A stretch of DNA of 64,000 bases from Paratinospora sagittata (GCA_035771175.1 CM069607.1:13152001-13216000), one strand, 5' to 3'; positions 12,117-23,889 are shown, numbered from the stretch's first letter. Notes: generated by a model not told the origin, from the sequence alone. A program made the numbers and translations.

Positions 12117-13824
12117 TTTTGGCCTAAGTAGGAGTCTCCACTCAGCACTCTTCTAAGTGTTTTGATTCTAACAAATAATATGTAATTTGGTGCTAATATT
12201 TGAACAAAGTATGTTTCAGCACCATAAGCAAATAAAAGAACCAATACAAGATCAAAGCTCATTCAAGCCTAATTAAGCGAATCAAAAGAAGTCTAAATCA
12301 AAGCTTGAACGTATCAAGATGAGAAGAGAAGGATGAGTGCTAAAGTTCATAAAGTTTAATTTAGGTTAAGAACCTCCTTGCTCTAGCTTGCTCAATCTCT
12401 TTCTTTAAAATCCATACATGCATTAGATTTATCTAAAAATTATTTTAAATTGTTCAAACATATTTGGTTTATGTTTCTAAAGTATTTTAAACTTGTTTGA
12501 ATCACATTAGCATTGGTTTTAATCAAAATGATGTTTCTACAAAGTTTCCCAAAACCCATTGGCTAAGTTTTTCAAGTTCAACTTGTTTTGAACTTAAATC
12601 CTTTCAAAATGTTTGATAGCTTTGTCCGATGATTCGAAAATGGTTCCAGTAGACCCGGAATGATCTTTCCATAAATTTCAAGCTATTATACGACTATATT
12701 TGGTTTAGGATAGGTTGGGTAACCAAGCGAAACAAATTCACAAAAGCGCAGCGCACTAAATAGTGTGGTAGCGCGCTATCAACAATAATAGCGCGCTATT
12801 GACCCTATTTTTCTGCGATAGCGAGCTATTGAAGAGCTATAGCTTTTTTGGGTTTTCTGGATGCATTTCCAATGGCCGAAAACTCAGTTTTTGTCCCCCA
12901 ACGGCTATATTTTGGTCTCGAACGGCTAGTACTCATTTTTAATCTATAAATACACCTTCTCTAGCCATTTTAATCACAAGAGAACCCAAAAGAAACACAA
13001 ATGTGGGTCCATTGATTGATTTCCAAAATCAAACCCTTTCTCCCATTTTTAAAACCCTCGAGTCAAATGTTTTGAACTAAAGTTGGGATTTTGTGTTTTG
13101 ATTTCATGCATCATTCCAAACATCTTCAAATTCGTTTTCTTGAGCAAACATGATTGCAAGGAAGGTCTAATATTTCTCTTCCATTGAGCTTCAATTTCTA
13201 TATCTTGTATTTGGGTTTATGTCTCATATTGAGCTTAATTTTCCATATCTTGTATTTGAGAATTTGTACTATGAGCTTCATTTGTAATTGTTCTAATCAC
13301 TTAGAACAAACATTATAATCTTTGTATTTGGTGTTTTGGATTGTTTCAAGGTTGAAACAAACCAAATCAAGTGATTGTGATATCACTTGTGATTTCAAGT
13401 TTGGAATTAAGTCAAGTTTCACCCTTCATCTTGAAAAGGGTCAAGTGGTTCTTCTTTAGCCTGCGAAAAGGATACCGACTTTCCTTTGCCCTTGTAAAAG
13501 AAGTAGTGGTTTGTCCTTAGCCCGTGAAAAGGATAAGTTTGTCTTGAACCTTGAAAAAGACGTTGTAACGGTTTGGTTCACACCCTTAAAGTGAACCCAA
13601 TATAGTGGAATCCTAGAGACAGTTTCTCTAGGTGTGGAGGTAAGAAAGGAATTTTTTCGAACCACATGAAATTCATTGTGTCCTTTTTGTTTCCGCACTT
13701 TACATTCATGGACATTGATTTTTAGAGCATTTACTTTTATCATTTTAAAGATTCCACTAAAGAACTTAGAAAATTTTAAAACCGTCAATTAAACCCAATT
13801 CACCCCACTCTTGGGTGTCTATCA
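12117..13824 (+). repeat. B 3' LTR
   Basis: This is the match to the 5' LTR, 1708 bp. Its first bases are TTTTGGCC instead of TGTTGGCC, one visible terminal mutation. It retains the motif array, the TATA box (12945-12952), the hairpin array (about 13415-13610, including GGTTCACACCCTTAAAGTGAACC split by its loop) and the end TTGGGTGTCTATCA. Confidence 0.88.
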
Positions 13825-14680
13825 GAATCAACAAAAGAGATTTGGGAAACTCTCAAATCACTCCACTGTGGAGAATTAGTTTATGTAGTTGAAAAACTCC
13901 AGGAATACGACAGTTTATTTGATGATTTTGGAATGTCTGAGAATGAATCTCTAGACACAGCCTGCAGTAAGTATCAATCCATCCTTGATGGAATGAGCCA
14001 ACTAGGTCAAGGAATATCTTTAGGCATAGCTATAACATATTTTAGTGACAAGCTTCCAAGAAAATGGAATGACAAGCTAATCACTATAGCTGAAACATTC
14101 AATCCATTGGATACGACTTTAAAAGAGTTTAGTGATTTATTAAAATCCAAGGAAGAAAGAGATGAAGCTAGAAATTAGATTAGAGCATTAAAGGATGCAC
14201 TCACTCACTTTAGATTTCTAGAAAATGAATAAGTTCATGAAAGTTTTCAAAGATTTCAACGATTATCAAATGAACTTAAAACCTTCGGAGAATCTATTTC
14301 TCATTCTACTTTGGTAAAATATTTTTTTAATAGCTTTCCTGAAAAATGGATGTATAAAGTAGAATTTCTAAACGAGTTTCCAAACCCAATCAAAGTCAGT
14401 TTTCAAAAGATTGATTATATTTTGAGTGGAATGGAAACTTTTTCTGAAAGAGAAGATGAGATTGCTAATGCACTTAGTCGAGATGGAAGTGAGCTTGCTA
14501 ATGAGGAAGGGCAAATGATGTTATATCAATCCTTAACAAGCACGACAAGAACACAAAGTGAAAGACCTCATGATAAATTGCTAAGAAAGAAGTCCGCATG
14601 GAGAATGAAAATTGCAAGGTATCTCAGCTGCTTCAACAAAAGGCAGAGTGCACAAGTGGAGGACTTTGCAGTACCTTGAG
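13825..14680 (+). pseudogene. A gag fragment (copia UBN2-type)
   Basis: The reading begins in frame at ESTKEIWETLKSLHC, a form of the copia gag phrase S.KEIW..L. It continues through CSKYQSILDGMSQLGQ and FSDKLPRKWNDKLITIAE, is stopped at 14176 and 14230, then continues with FQRFQRLSNELKTFGES and a typical LP..W-like phrase (NSFPEKWMYKVEFLNEFPN). The N-terminus is missing because B abuts it. The C-terminal zinc knuckle is not seen. Gag would build the cytoplasmic particle; this copy is dead. Confidence 0.7.
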
Positions 14681-14836
14681 GTAAAGAAAAAAATTATGCA
14701 AGGTATATCTTATTCTTAATCACTGCTATGTTTGCAAGGTATATGTTCAGTGATTATTGATAGTGATTATGATCATGAAGTTTGAATAAAAATTGAATTT
14801 AAGTGGTTTAATGCATCTGATGAGAATCATTGCATG

Positions 14837-15135
14837 AGGACGCTTATAAGTCTTAGAATACTTAAAGCAGGACGCTAATCGTGTGGAAGGACGATAATAC
14901 GCGTAAGAGTGTAAACTATGTGAGGATGCTTACAACGGATTAGGACGCTAACACAAAGCTTTATGTCCAAAAGAATGTATCGCATAAGGATGCTCATTGC
15001 TTATTTGGACGTTAATGGACAATAGGAAAATACACGTGAGTATGTGTCAGAAGCACGCTTACCGAGTGAAGCCTTTATATAAATAGGGTCGGCATATGTT
15101 GCTATACTCATTCGATGATGCCCTAGGACGCTTAC
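14837..15135 (+). repeat. GGACGCT motif array upstream of the envelope-like ORF of A
   Basis: About nine copies of AGGACGCTTAC or AGGACGCTAAT and close variants occur at about 14837, 14869, 14887, 14924, 14940, 14987, 15006, 15052 and 15123. This is the same motif that fills the U3 of the A-family LTRs (about 18930-19500 and 37300-37860). A TATA box sits inside the array. It is the only place outside the A LTRs where I see this motif. Confidence 0.75.
15076..15085 (+). promoter_or_regulatory. Candidate internal promoter (TATA box) for the envelope-like ORF
   Basis: TATATAAATA lies 24 bp after the nearest upstream GGACGCT-type copy and 235 bp before the ORF start at 15320. In the A LTRs the same motif array also precedes a TATA box (19732 and 38141). 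I infer a separate promoter for the accessory gene. Confidence 0.55.
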
Positions 15136-15319
15136 GGAGTAAGGAGAAGAGCACGTACCCAAAACCTTGTGTTTCGATCATCCATCAAATTTCTCTATTC
15201 TTGTTTCTCAATTTTTTAGGTAATCTTGTTTCCTATTAAATTTCGAATCAATTGATCGCCAAAAACCAAGATTTCGCCAAGAGATTTCATAATACTTCCA
15301 TCGTTATTCTAATCTCTAT

Positions 15320-18219
15320 CATGGCATCGAAGACCAAGAAGTTACGTACTTTCTCTGCTAATAAGAGAGCTTCGTCACCTTCTTCATCTCCATCCAGGAG
15401 AGTGAGACCCAGAGTCGATGAATCCCAATTCAAACCAATAACACAAACCTTTGAAGCACCCATCGCCTCTGACCCCGAAAATGTAAACCCAGTTGAAACC
15501 TCAACTAATGTTCCACAACCAACTGAGCCATCACCTTCAACCCAAAAGTCCAAGAAAAATGACAAAGCCGAAAAACTTGCAAGCCGAGCAGTAATTGATG
15601 GTTGCTTTGTAGATTTTGAATTTTTTGTCTGTGCACCTCCATGTGCTATCTTTGTTTGAATCTCAAGGTTGGATCAAATTCCTCACCTATATAATTCTAT
15701 ATGGTATCCCAACCTGGTTATACAGTTCTTCCAGAATTTGGAAGATAAGCATAAGACAGGACTTGCAAGACTGTCTAAAGTCAAAGGTAAAGCCATAAAG
15801 ATTTCACCCCAGTTCATCTCTGAAACATTCTCATTGCCAAGTGATAAAAGTGTCCATATACTTTCTTTCACCAAGGGAAAATTTCGATTCCTAGGCTACG
15901 ACAACCTATCTGCCTTGAATCTTATTTCAAGGAAGAAAGATCATGTGTGTGTTGATAAGAAGCTTACCAACCAATCTTTCGAGCTTATTCCTGGGATCAT
16001 TCACAACATTATCACTCACATTATTCAGCCCAAGTCTTGCAGCAGGGGAAATGTCAATGAACTGGATTTGTTCTTGATTTGGAGTATTCTCCAAAAGAAG
16101 AAGATCAACCTAACCCACATCCTTATTCATGTTATCGACATCGTTATCAGTAGAGGAGGAGGTCTTCTATTTGGAATGTACCTCACCACTTTGTTGACTT
16201 TAGAGGAGAGGAAGTCAAAGAAAGCAAAATCACTGCATTGGGTAGACGACATATCAAATTGATGAGATATGTGTATGTTTTTGCTTTGGAAAAATGTCTC
16301 CCCATGTCTGAAGTTCCACAAGAGGTGGAAACTAGACCACTTGAAGCAAGAGAGGAAGTTCAAGCTGAACAAGTAGATCATGTTGAACATGCTGATCAAG
16401 TTGTAGAAGATGTTTAGGTTGAACATGCTAAAAAAGTGGCTCAAATTGAACAAGCTGATCAGACTATGGAAGAAGTAAATTAGATTGCTCAAGATGTTGA
16501 GGCACAACTTCAAGAGAGAGCTGGAGAGGACTCTGAGAGAACAAGTTATGATTTGCCAACTGCAAGAGATGTTCCTATGGAAGAGGAACCACCTGAGGAA
16601 GCTCCTGAAGAAGGATTCTAGGATGTTGCTGTGGCAACTCCTAAAGAGAGAGTTGATGAAACTGCCATTGTACCTCATGTTGAAGAAGATGAGTACAATG
16701 AAGCAGATCAAGATGCAAGTGTTGCTCATGAGGCTGGTGACCAAGATGATGAACCTTCACCATCTTACTCTCATTATAGTAAACCTGTAACCCCACAGTT
16801 TGATGAAAAGGATTTTCTAAGAAGAATCATAGAAGATCAAGAATATATGAACTCTAAACTGTTGGACAGAATGAGAGAATAGCAGAGCAGGCAAAATACT
16901 GAGATGTTGGGAGCAATCCAACAGTTGATACTACTAAAGAATGAAGAACTTGAAGAGAGAAAAGATTGCACTGAAAGTATGGTACAAGTTTCAGACAAAC
17001 TGAGCCAAGTTACTGAGCTAATGGATAAAGAACTTGCGGCCATGCAAGCTCTCCCATCATCAAGTTCAACTACTCCAAGTGACAATGTGATAAAGGATGT
17101 TCAAGATAATTTACAATCCATCAAGGTATTTATGAAGGCCTTTGTCACTTCAGTTGGTCGTAAACCAACTCAACCTTAGCCACAACCAGCTCAGATGCAG
17201 ATTCCACAACCAAGTCAACCCCAACCTCAACTCCCATCAAGTCAGCTAGAGAGGATGCAGCCAAGCCAACCTCAAGATGGATCAAATGGTGTTGTCTTGA
17301 AGAAGATTTATGAAGATACTCAGAGTATGAAGGGTCATGTTGCTGAATCTTAGCCACCACAGATGCTCTATAGTCAGTACTGAATGCAATTTTAGATCAA
17401 ACATCTAGTAAAAATGATTTGGATCCAGTGCTAAAGGCCATATCAAATCTGAAAGACAGTGTTTTAGTTGATACTGCTAGGCCAGCACCCTCTGAGGACA
17501 ACAAGTCGAACAAGATTCTTGATGCTGTCAATCAAGCTTATGAGAAGATGTGCTCTATTGAGTACAAAATGCTCTTCTTAGCATCCACAACTATAGATCT
17601 CTCCTACACCATCACCACTGAAGCAGATCGAGTCGAAGGTGTAGTTGGTTTCTTCGAGGATCTCTTCAAGGCTTTGAACAACAGACTTCATTCCACAGTA
17701 TGGTACATTGTTTCAAGTATGAAGGGATTTGGAATGCTCTTTCATCACTTAGAGAAACATGGAGTGAATGTTCCACCAACAACCAGAGCCCCAACTTTCA
17801 CAAGACCACAAGGTCTAAAAGAGTATGATAGACTTCTAGGCATTCTGGAGTGTGAAAAAGAAGAAGAGTCTGATGAAGAACCATTGCACAGAGTGTCACC
17901 GAGGATCTCACCTCCACCAGCAGCAGAAACTCATAAGTTTCCTAGTTCTAAACGCAAGCATCCAACCAGACTTGAGTTCAAAGGTCATACACCATCATCA
18001 TAGTTTGTTGTCGATCTCATTGATAGACGTGCAAAGGGAGTTAAGCTTGCTCCACCTCCGAATCCTTACAAATCAAGTGTCTCAAAGAAAGTACTTGAAA
18101 AATTCCTTAAGGAAGTAAGGCAAGCAAGTCAATCCGAGGTGAATGAAGAAAGTTCAAGTGGATCAAAGAAGGAGGAGGATGACAAAAAAAGAAAAGGGAA
18201 TGGCCTTAGCTCTAGCTAG
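15320..18219 (+). pseudogene. A envelope-like / plant transposon accessory protein gene, degraded
   Basis: The start chosen is ATG 15320 (context ATCATGGCATCG). The N-terminus is basic and Ser-rich (ASSPSSSPSRRVRPRVDES). A globular part follows at about 15640-16260, with IWYPNLVIQFFQNLEDK, KFRFLGYDNLSALNL and ELDLFLIWSILQKKKINL. This fits the 'putative plant transposon protein' type of domain found in Sirevirus and Athila accessory ORFs. Then comes a long acidic, helical tail (16300-17180, coiled-coil-like), a Pro/Gln-rich linker and a second helical part (17419-18003). At least one frameshift near 15655 and stops near 16263, 16418, 16483, 16620, 16881, 17178 and 18001 break it. I see no convincing membrane segment. 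Role unknown; the envelope name is historical. Confidence 0.6.
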
Positions 18220-18300
18220 TCTACCTTTTTGATGTTTTCAAAAGAGGAAGAAGATATGGACATATACTAGACTATGTTAGACTTGCAAAGGGAAGCTGCA

Positions 18301-18542
18301 AGTTAGGGGGAGTCCTTAAATGAATATGAATGTATTTGTTTGATACTTTATATTTATGTATTTGACACTGTAATTAATCTTATCATGTCTATAATATATT
18401 TTCATGTATAATTGATCTTAATTGAATAAAATCCTTGATATCTCTAAGCCATGCTAATGTGATTTGTATGAAAATATGTGTATCTATGTATCACTTAGCC
18501 AAATGGTATTTGAGTGTTTGAAATCATCAAAAAGTGAGAGAT
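18301..18542 (+). promoter_or_regulatory. Polypurine tracts of A
   Basis: A purine run containing AGGGGGAG (about 18305-18312) and AAAAAGTGAGAGAT directly before the LTR (18529-18542) are the candidate plus-strand primers. An A+T-rich non-coding stretch lies between them. Confidence 0.6.
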
Positions 18543-20534
18543 TGTTATCTCAAGGAACCCCATGATGTGAATGTTTCGATGATTCTAAACTACTAAATTG
18601 AATATCTAATGATCTTGTTAAGTGTTTCAAAAATATTAGGACTCAAGATCAAAGAATTGAGCTTTCAAGACTATTAATTAAATCAAGATCAAGGCTTCAA
18701 GTTTTGAACACTTAGAATGTAAAAATTTCACTCAAATAACTCCCCACAAGATTTACAAAATATGAATAATTGCATGGTTTAATCAATTTGATTTCAAGGT
18801 ATTTTTCGTTCATTTTATCGATTACTCAATGACTTTTAAATGTTTGATTTGATTCAAAATACCGAGTGTTTAATCCTATTTTTATCTAGCTTTAAAATGA
18901 TGAAAAATGTCAAAATCATTTTAAGTGTGGACGCTGATGCATCAATCAGGACGCTAATGTCTCAACAACGCCCTCCTGTAATTGGTAAGTCATGACGCTG
19001 ATGACATATTAAGACTCTGAAATGGTTCTTGGTTGAAAATGTACTTATCCATCAGGACGCTTACATCTTGAGTAGCTCCTTCATTGATTCAACCAAATGA
19101 ACTTATCTGGACGTTGATTGAATATCAGGACACTGATTGATCTTAAGTATTTCAAAGGACGCTTACAGTTCAGTAGCGCCCTTATGTTATTTTGTTTTAA
19201 AAACGAGTCAGGACGCTGATAGTGCATATGTTGGAGTCACTTATCTATTAGAACGCTTACATTTTAGTAGCGCCCTCACAAGGACCAACTTTGTAACTCA
19301 GCAGGATGTTGATTGATCAGTAGCGTACTCATCATTTTTATAGTTTTAAAAAGTCTAAGTAAGTCAGGACGCTTACGTTCAAGTAGCGCCCCCACTTCAA
19401 AATTCAGTAGGACACTCACGTTGCATGAGTGTCTTCAAGGAGCAAAATGACAAAAGTTGGTATTATGCGCCAGGACACTAATTGAACATCAAGCCGCTAA
19501 TCCAACATTGACATATGTTCTAAAAAAATAACTATCAAACTGTTTGCTGACAGTTCAGATGCATGAACCATGTTCAACAAGATTCTCCTTATTCATGCTA
19601 TCTAAACTGTATCAGAACTATTTCGTAACAAACTAGACTTACCATTTTTATGAAAGATTAAAGTTGTTATGAGCAAACATTCATATTTGAAATTCAAATC
19701 AAATGCTCAACCGCTTTATTTTAACCAAGTCTATATATACCAGTACTTAGATTCAAAACAGAAACACACCGAAAATTCTTAAGCCGTTACTTTTGAAAGT
19801 TAGTCAAATTTTCAAATCGTTTTTCATAGTTAAATTGTTTTTCAAAGTGTTGTCTTTGAAACAAGTTTCATTCAAAAGATTTTCTTATTGAGCATACACT
19901 TTATCAGTTTCATTGAGAATTTGTTTGACGAAAATAGAATTGTTTCACTCAAATTTCTAGCACTGTTTTGAACCTCAAATCATTACTTGCTGAAGGAGAA
20001 ATTTGAGAGATAGTTCATAGGATACAGTTGTACTTCATTTCATATTTCTCGTAACTATATCAAATGTTGTAAAAGTAGTTGTATAAACTATTGATTTCAC
20101 TTTATCTTGTATCCAAGATAGTGGTTTGCTCAAACCCGTGAAGCTGAGCATTTCGGTAGTTCTCTAGCCTTTAAATCGAGAAACTTAGGTTAGTCTCAAG
20201 CCCGTAAGTTGAGATAGGTAGTTCTCTAGCCTGCAAGTCGAGAAGGCGAGAGGTTGTTCTCAAGCCTGTAAGTTGAGAAGATTTTGGTAGTCTCTAGCTT
20301 GTAATTCGAGAGGCTGTAAAGGTTTGGCCTTCACCTGTGAAGAAGATCCGTTAGTGGAGCTTTTCAAATCCTAGCTAAGGAGGTTAGGTAGTGGAGGTAG
20401 GCAAGTAGCCAAACCACTATAAATTTGTTGTGTCAATTTTATTTGTTTTCGCACTTTACTATTTTCCATTGTATTAATTTTTAATTTGTCTAAGTGTCCA
20501 ATTCACCCCCCTCTTAGACACACCTGAGCCAACA
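18543..20534 (+). repeat. A 3' LTR
   Basis: It runs from TGTTATCTCAAGG to CCTGAGCCAACA, 1992 bp, and matches the solo LTR at 36942-38899. Modules in order: GGACGCT...GTAGCGCCC motif array (about 18930-19500), TATA box at 19732, hairpin array (20125-20345, for example TTCTCAA 20257-20263 / TTGAGAA 20273-20279 with loop GCCTGTAAG), conserved GTGG...CCAC stem, and an end block with CAATTCACCCCCCTCTTAG. Confidence 0.88.
19732..19740 (+). promoter_or_regulatory. TATA box of the A 3' LTR
   Basis: TATATATAC lies downstream of the GGACGCT array and upstream of the hairpin array. The solo copy has TATAAATA at the matching place (38141-38148). Confidence 0.55.
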
Positions 20535-21080
20535 CACATAGGTGTTTCTCATTCTTTGGGGAGATAAGGAAAATCCTTGCTCTACATCGTTGTTTGCAAG
20601 ATGATCTGTCAACGAACAACTTTTATGCTTCTAATGTAGCTCGCCCACTCTCTTGGTCGGAAGGGAGAGCAACATGTGGTAGCTCTGACAAGAAGTCAGC
20701 TAGTACCTGGCCTTTAATAGCAGTCCAAGGCTGGTACTCAATGTCAAACTCAATCAACTCGATAGTCCACTTGGTCAGTCGCCCAGACATCTTTGTTCTT
20801 AAGAGCACTATTCGTAAAAGATGTCGGGTGAGGACTACTATGGTGTGGGCTTGGAACTATGGTCTCAACTTCCAGGCTTAAGTGACGAGCTCTAGTGCCA
20901 ACTTTTCTATCTTTGGGTATCTAGTTTCTGCATCAAGTAGTGACTTGATGGTGTAGTACATTATTCTCTGGACTTTAGATTCTTCCCTCACCAGTGCGAA
21001 GCCGACTGTTGCCCTTGAGATTGCTAGGTAGAGGAAAAGCTCTTCCTTTAGGAGAGGCTTAGATAACAAGGGGGGCTTGG
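20535..21080 (-). pseudogene. Z RNase H fragment (Ty3 pol)
   Basis: On the minus strand, LFLYLAISRATVGFALVREE and SLLDAETRYPKIEKLALELV give the RNase H core with the conserved ETRY.. phrase. Then follow LTKWTIELIEFDIEYQPWTA and IKGQVLADFLSEL, the end of the domain with its conserved D (ADFL). Frameshifts separate the pieces near 20880. It is cut at 20535 by the A insertion, and nothing of integrase remains. The enzyme would remove the RNA strand during reverse transcription. Confidence 0.75.
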
Positions 21081-22000
21081 CTTAGATATGCCTTCAGCTC
21101 CCTGAAAACATCCTCACACTCCGAGGTCCACTCTACACTCTTCTTCTTGATTAACTTGAAAAATGGTAAGCATATGTCCGTGGACTTTGAGATGAAACTG
21201 CTTAGTGTTGTAATGCACTCAGTGAGCCTTTACACTTCCTTTACTGTCCGGAGGGACCTCATGTTGATCAGGGCCTAAATCTTGTCAGGGTTGGCCTCAA
21301 TTCCTATTTGGTTTATGAGGAATCTGAGAAACTTGCCTGAGCTCACTCCGAAGGTGCATTTTGCCAGATTGAGCTTCATGCGATATCTCTTCAAGATACC
21401 GAACACATCAATCAAGTTGGTGGAATGAGCTCCTACCTCCACACTCTTGACCAGCTTGTCTTCGACGTACACCTCCATGATGATGCCGATCTTCTCCGCG
21501 AACATCCTGTTGACCAATCTCTGGTAGGTAGCCCCGACATTTTAGACCGAAGGGCACAACCTTGTAAAAGTACAAACCTCGATCGATTTTGAATCCAATC
21601 TTCTTTTCATCGCTGGAGCTCATCACTATCTAATTGTACCCTGAATAGTCACCCATAAAACTAAACAACTTATAACCTACTGTTGCGTCCACTAGTTGGT
21701 CAATCCATGACAATAGAAAGTTGTCTTTATGAAACGCCTTGTTCAGGTCTGTGAAGTTTATGTTGGTTCTTCATTCTCCATTAGGCTTTCTAACCATGAC
21801 AACATTGGCCAGCTAATCTGGGTATAATACTTCTTTGAAGAAATTGACTGCTAAGAGCTTGTCGACATCTTCCTATAGACTTTGAGCTCTTTCTAAGTTA
21901 AGAGCTCGCATTTTCTATCGGACCTACCTCGCCTCTGGGTTCACATTGAAACGATGCATAATAATCCTGGTCGGTATGCGAGGCATGTCTTCATGAGACC
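21081..22000 (-). pseudogene. Z reverse transcriptase fragment (Tat-like)
   Basis: On the minus strand the phrases run: ARQKMRALNLE (near 21900), KIGFKIDRGLYFYKVVPFGL (near 21570), then after a frameshift near 21535 NRMFAEKIGIIMEVYVEDKL and MKLNLAKCTFGVSSGKFL. The catalytic YVDD is YVED here. Stops and frameshifts occur throughout 21630-21990. It is followed in order by RNase H at 21080. Confidence 0.78.
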
Positions 22001-22148
22001 ATGCAAAGACATCTTTGTGTTCCCGCAACACATCGACCAACTACTTAGCCAACTTTAAGCTCATGTTTGTGCCCACCTTCACGGTCTTCGTTGGGTCATC
22101 GGTAATCTACACTTTTGTCCATTTGCCTTCAGCCTCCAATCTTGGGAC

Positions 22149-22620
22149 TTACTCCCTCAGGTCGAGGTCTGAGCTGGTCGGGACCACAAGCTGCATTAGG
22201 TTTTCCTCTGCCACGTTGGTGTTATCAGCATGTTCCGTCTTTCTCTTCATTGTCGTGGCGTAACAGTCCTGTGACTCTTCTTGATTTCCTTTCACTATGC
22301 CAATACCTCGCTCTGCCAAAAACTTGAGTGCCAGATGGTAAGTTGATACCACAACTCTGAGGTTATTGAGGAGCGGCCGACCTATGATGGCCTTGTAGGC
22401 CGTGGGACACTTGACCACAAGGAAACTTGTCATGTCCATAACTTTGTGCTTTGAATCTCCTGTTGTTACCGGCAGAGTTATCTTCCATTCCAACATGATT
22501 ATGTCTCTAATGAATCCAATGAGTGGCACATCAGCAGGGCCGAGTTGTTCTTTGGTCAAACCCAACTTCTCAAAGGCTAACCAGTAGAGAATGTCGGTCG
22601 AGCACCTATTACTCAGTGCT
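22149..22620 (-). pseudogene. Z protease region
   Basis: A 138-codon open stretch on the minus strand carries TAYKAIIGRPLLNNLRVVVS and YHLALKFLAERGIGIVKGN, the C-terminal half of the aspartic protease region of Tat-type Ty3 elements (IGRP.LN...A..S..H...KFP-like). The DxG active site should lie upstream, near 22600, but is not recognisable. The product would cut the polyprotein. An acidic linker leads on to RT. Confidence 0.65.
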
Positions 22621-23283
22621 TCTTATTTCGTAAAAGTGATTGCAAAGTCACTTCGCTTCTGCTTCTTAGGTTGGAACCTGAGGGTCATGACCTCTGACCT
22701 GGCTTCTCGGACGTAAGCCTTCCTAGCATGGTTCGATGTACTGATCAGATCCCAACCAAAGATGGTTTTGATCTCCCTAATTGGTTCAGTTCTCTTTTTC
22801 TCTAGTGCATCACCTCTCTTATGATCTGAGTCCTTGACGAACTTCCTTAGATGACCCTTGCGAATCAACGTTCCAGTCTCTTCTTTCCGGTTATAACACT
22901 AGTTGGTATTATGACCATGGTCCCACTGATACCGGCAATATTTTTTCCTCTCTTTCTGTCCCGCTGGCGTCTGCAACTTCTTCGGCTAGCACATAGACTT
23001 TATTCTTGATCTCTCGTAACACCTGCTCTCGGGATATGTTCAAAGGTGTGTAGGTGGGGTGGACACTTCGGGGTGCCATATTGCTCATTTGATCTCGACG
23101 ACCAGAGTTTGACCTCTTACCTCTGCTGTAGTCTTCCTTCGATTCCTCTCGAGCGTCTCTTCTTTTCTTCCTGTACTTCTCAAAACTCTTTGCAAGCTTC
23201 TCATCTGCCTGTTTGACCTCGCTTTGCTCGTTAGCATTGATGAACTTAGTGGCCTGGTGTGGGAGTTTCTTGTAGGTCTGGGT
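22621..23283 (-). pseudogene. Z gag C-terminal part
   Basis: On the minus strand: TYKKLPHQATKFINANEQ (end of the gag core), a Lys/Arg/Glu-rich stretch EKYRKKRRDAREESKEDYSR, then the linker SREQVLREIKNKVYVLAEE. A spacer with YCRYQWDHGHN-like remains of the usual zinc-knuckle area follows, then RKGHLRKFVKD. It continues the gag core found at 36693-36941; the D1 LTR sits between them. Confidence 0.7.
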
Positions 23284-23889
23284 TGTTGATGTAACGACTC
23301 TCACCCAGTTTTGTTTTGAAGATTACAAACAACATACTTGTGATCACTAATCACTTTGACGTAGTTGTTTCAGTGTTAACTAGCTATATGAGATGGATTC
23401 AACTATACTATCAAGGCATGTGGATGGAACAACATTGCACGAAGTTTCAAGTGCTTCATGTTTGTAATTCTTGTTTAGAATCTTAATGTTGTAGAGTAAC
23501 CATTACACGTTCCGACCACAATATGATTTGCATCTTTTGAAAATATGCATATAGGTTATCATACTCATGCATATACACTATTATTATATTGATCATGCAT
23601 GCACACACAATATCATGATTATTATGCATTCACATAGTTAAAATTGTTTATCATGCATATATTTATCATTGATTATTATGCATTTGTTTTACCAACTTTG
23701 CATGGTTTTATTGGTTTACGTGTATCGTATCGAATGTATTATTCATCTGTTTTAATCCATCATTTTTCACGTGTTTATCTTTGTCAACTGTGTCTCAATC
23801 TTGTCAAAAATGTTTTGAAAGTTAGTTTATATGTTTGACAATGTCTTAAACTCTTTTTGATAAAAAAATCAGGTTTCTGTCACTTCAAT

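Larger units (their letters stand above)
4956..13824 (+). mobile_element. B: Sirevirus-like copia element without pol (non-autonomous)
   Basis: It has 1.7-kb LTRs at 4956-6671 and 12117-13824, a primer-binding site one mismatch from the initiator-Met type, and several polypurine tracts before the 3' LTR. The multiple tracts, and LTR ends carrying CAATTCACCYCNCTCTTGGG, are typical of Sireviruses. The 5.4-kb interior holds only a decayed gag-like region. I see no protease, integrase, RT or RNase H, and the interior is mostly A+T-rich non-coding DNA. It would need proteins from a relative to move. The 5 bases outside the LTRs differ (ATATA left, GAATC right), so the present ends were probably joined by recombination. 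Confidence 0.8.
13825..20534 (+). mobile_element. A: 5'-truncated, pol-less Sirevirus-like copia element with envelope-like gene
   Basis: The element begins in mid-gag at the B junction and ends with a 2-kb LTR. Order: gag fragment, motif array with TATA box, envelope-like ORF, polypurine tracts, 3' LTR. Protease, integrase, RT and RNase H are absent between gag (14680) and the array (14837), so it is an internal deletion derivative. The 5' LTR is lost. A same-family solo LTR lies at 36942-38899. An envelope-like ORF downstream of pol is known from Sireviruses. Confidence 0.75.

Noticed and set aside
16127..16744. 205-codon minus-strand frame, hydrophobic
   Set aside because: It lies antisense to the acidic, helical part of the A accessory ORF. 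The hydrophobic residues are the complement of Glu/Asp/Gln codons.
17145..17360. 71-codon minus-strand frame
   Set aside because: Antisense to the Pro/Gln linker of the A accessory ORF; low-complexity shadow.
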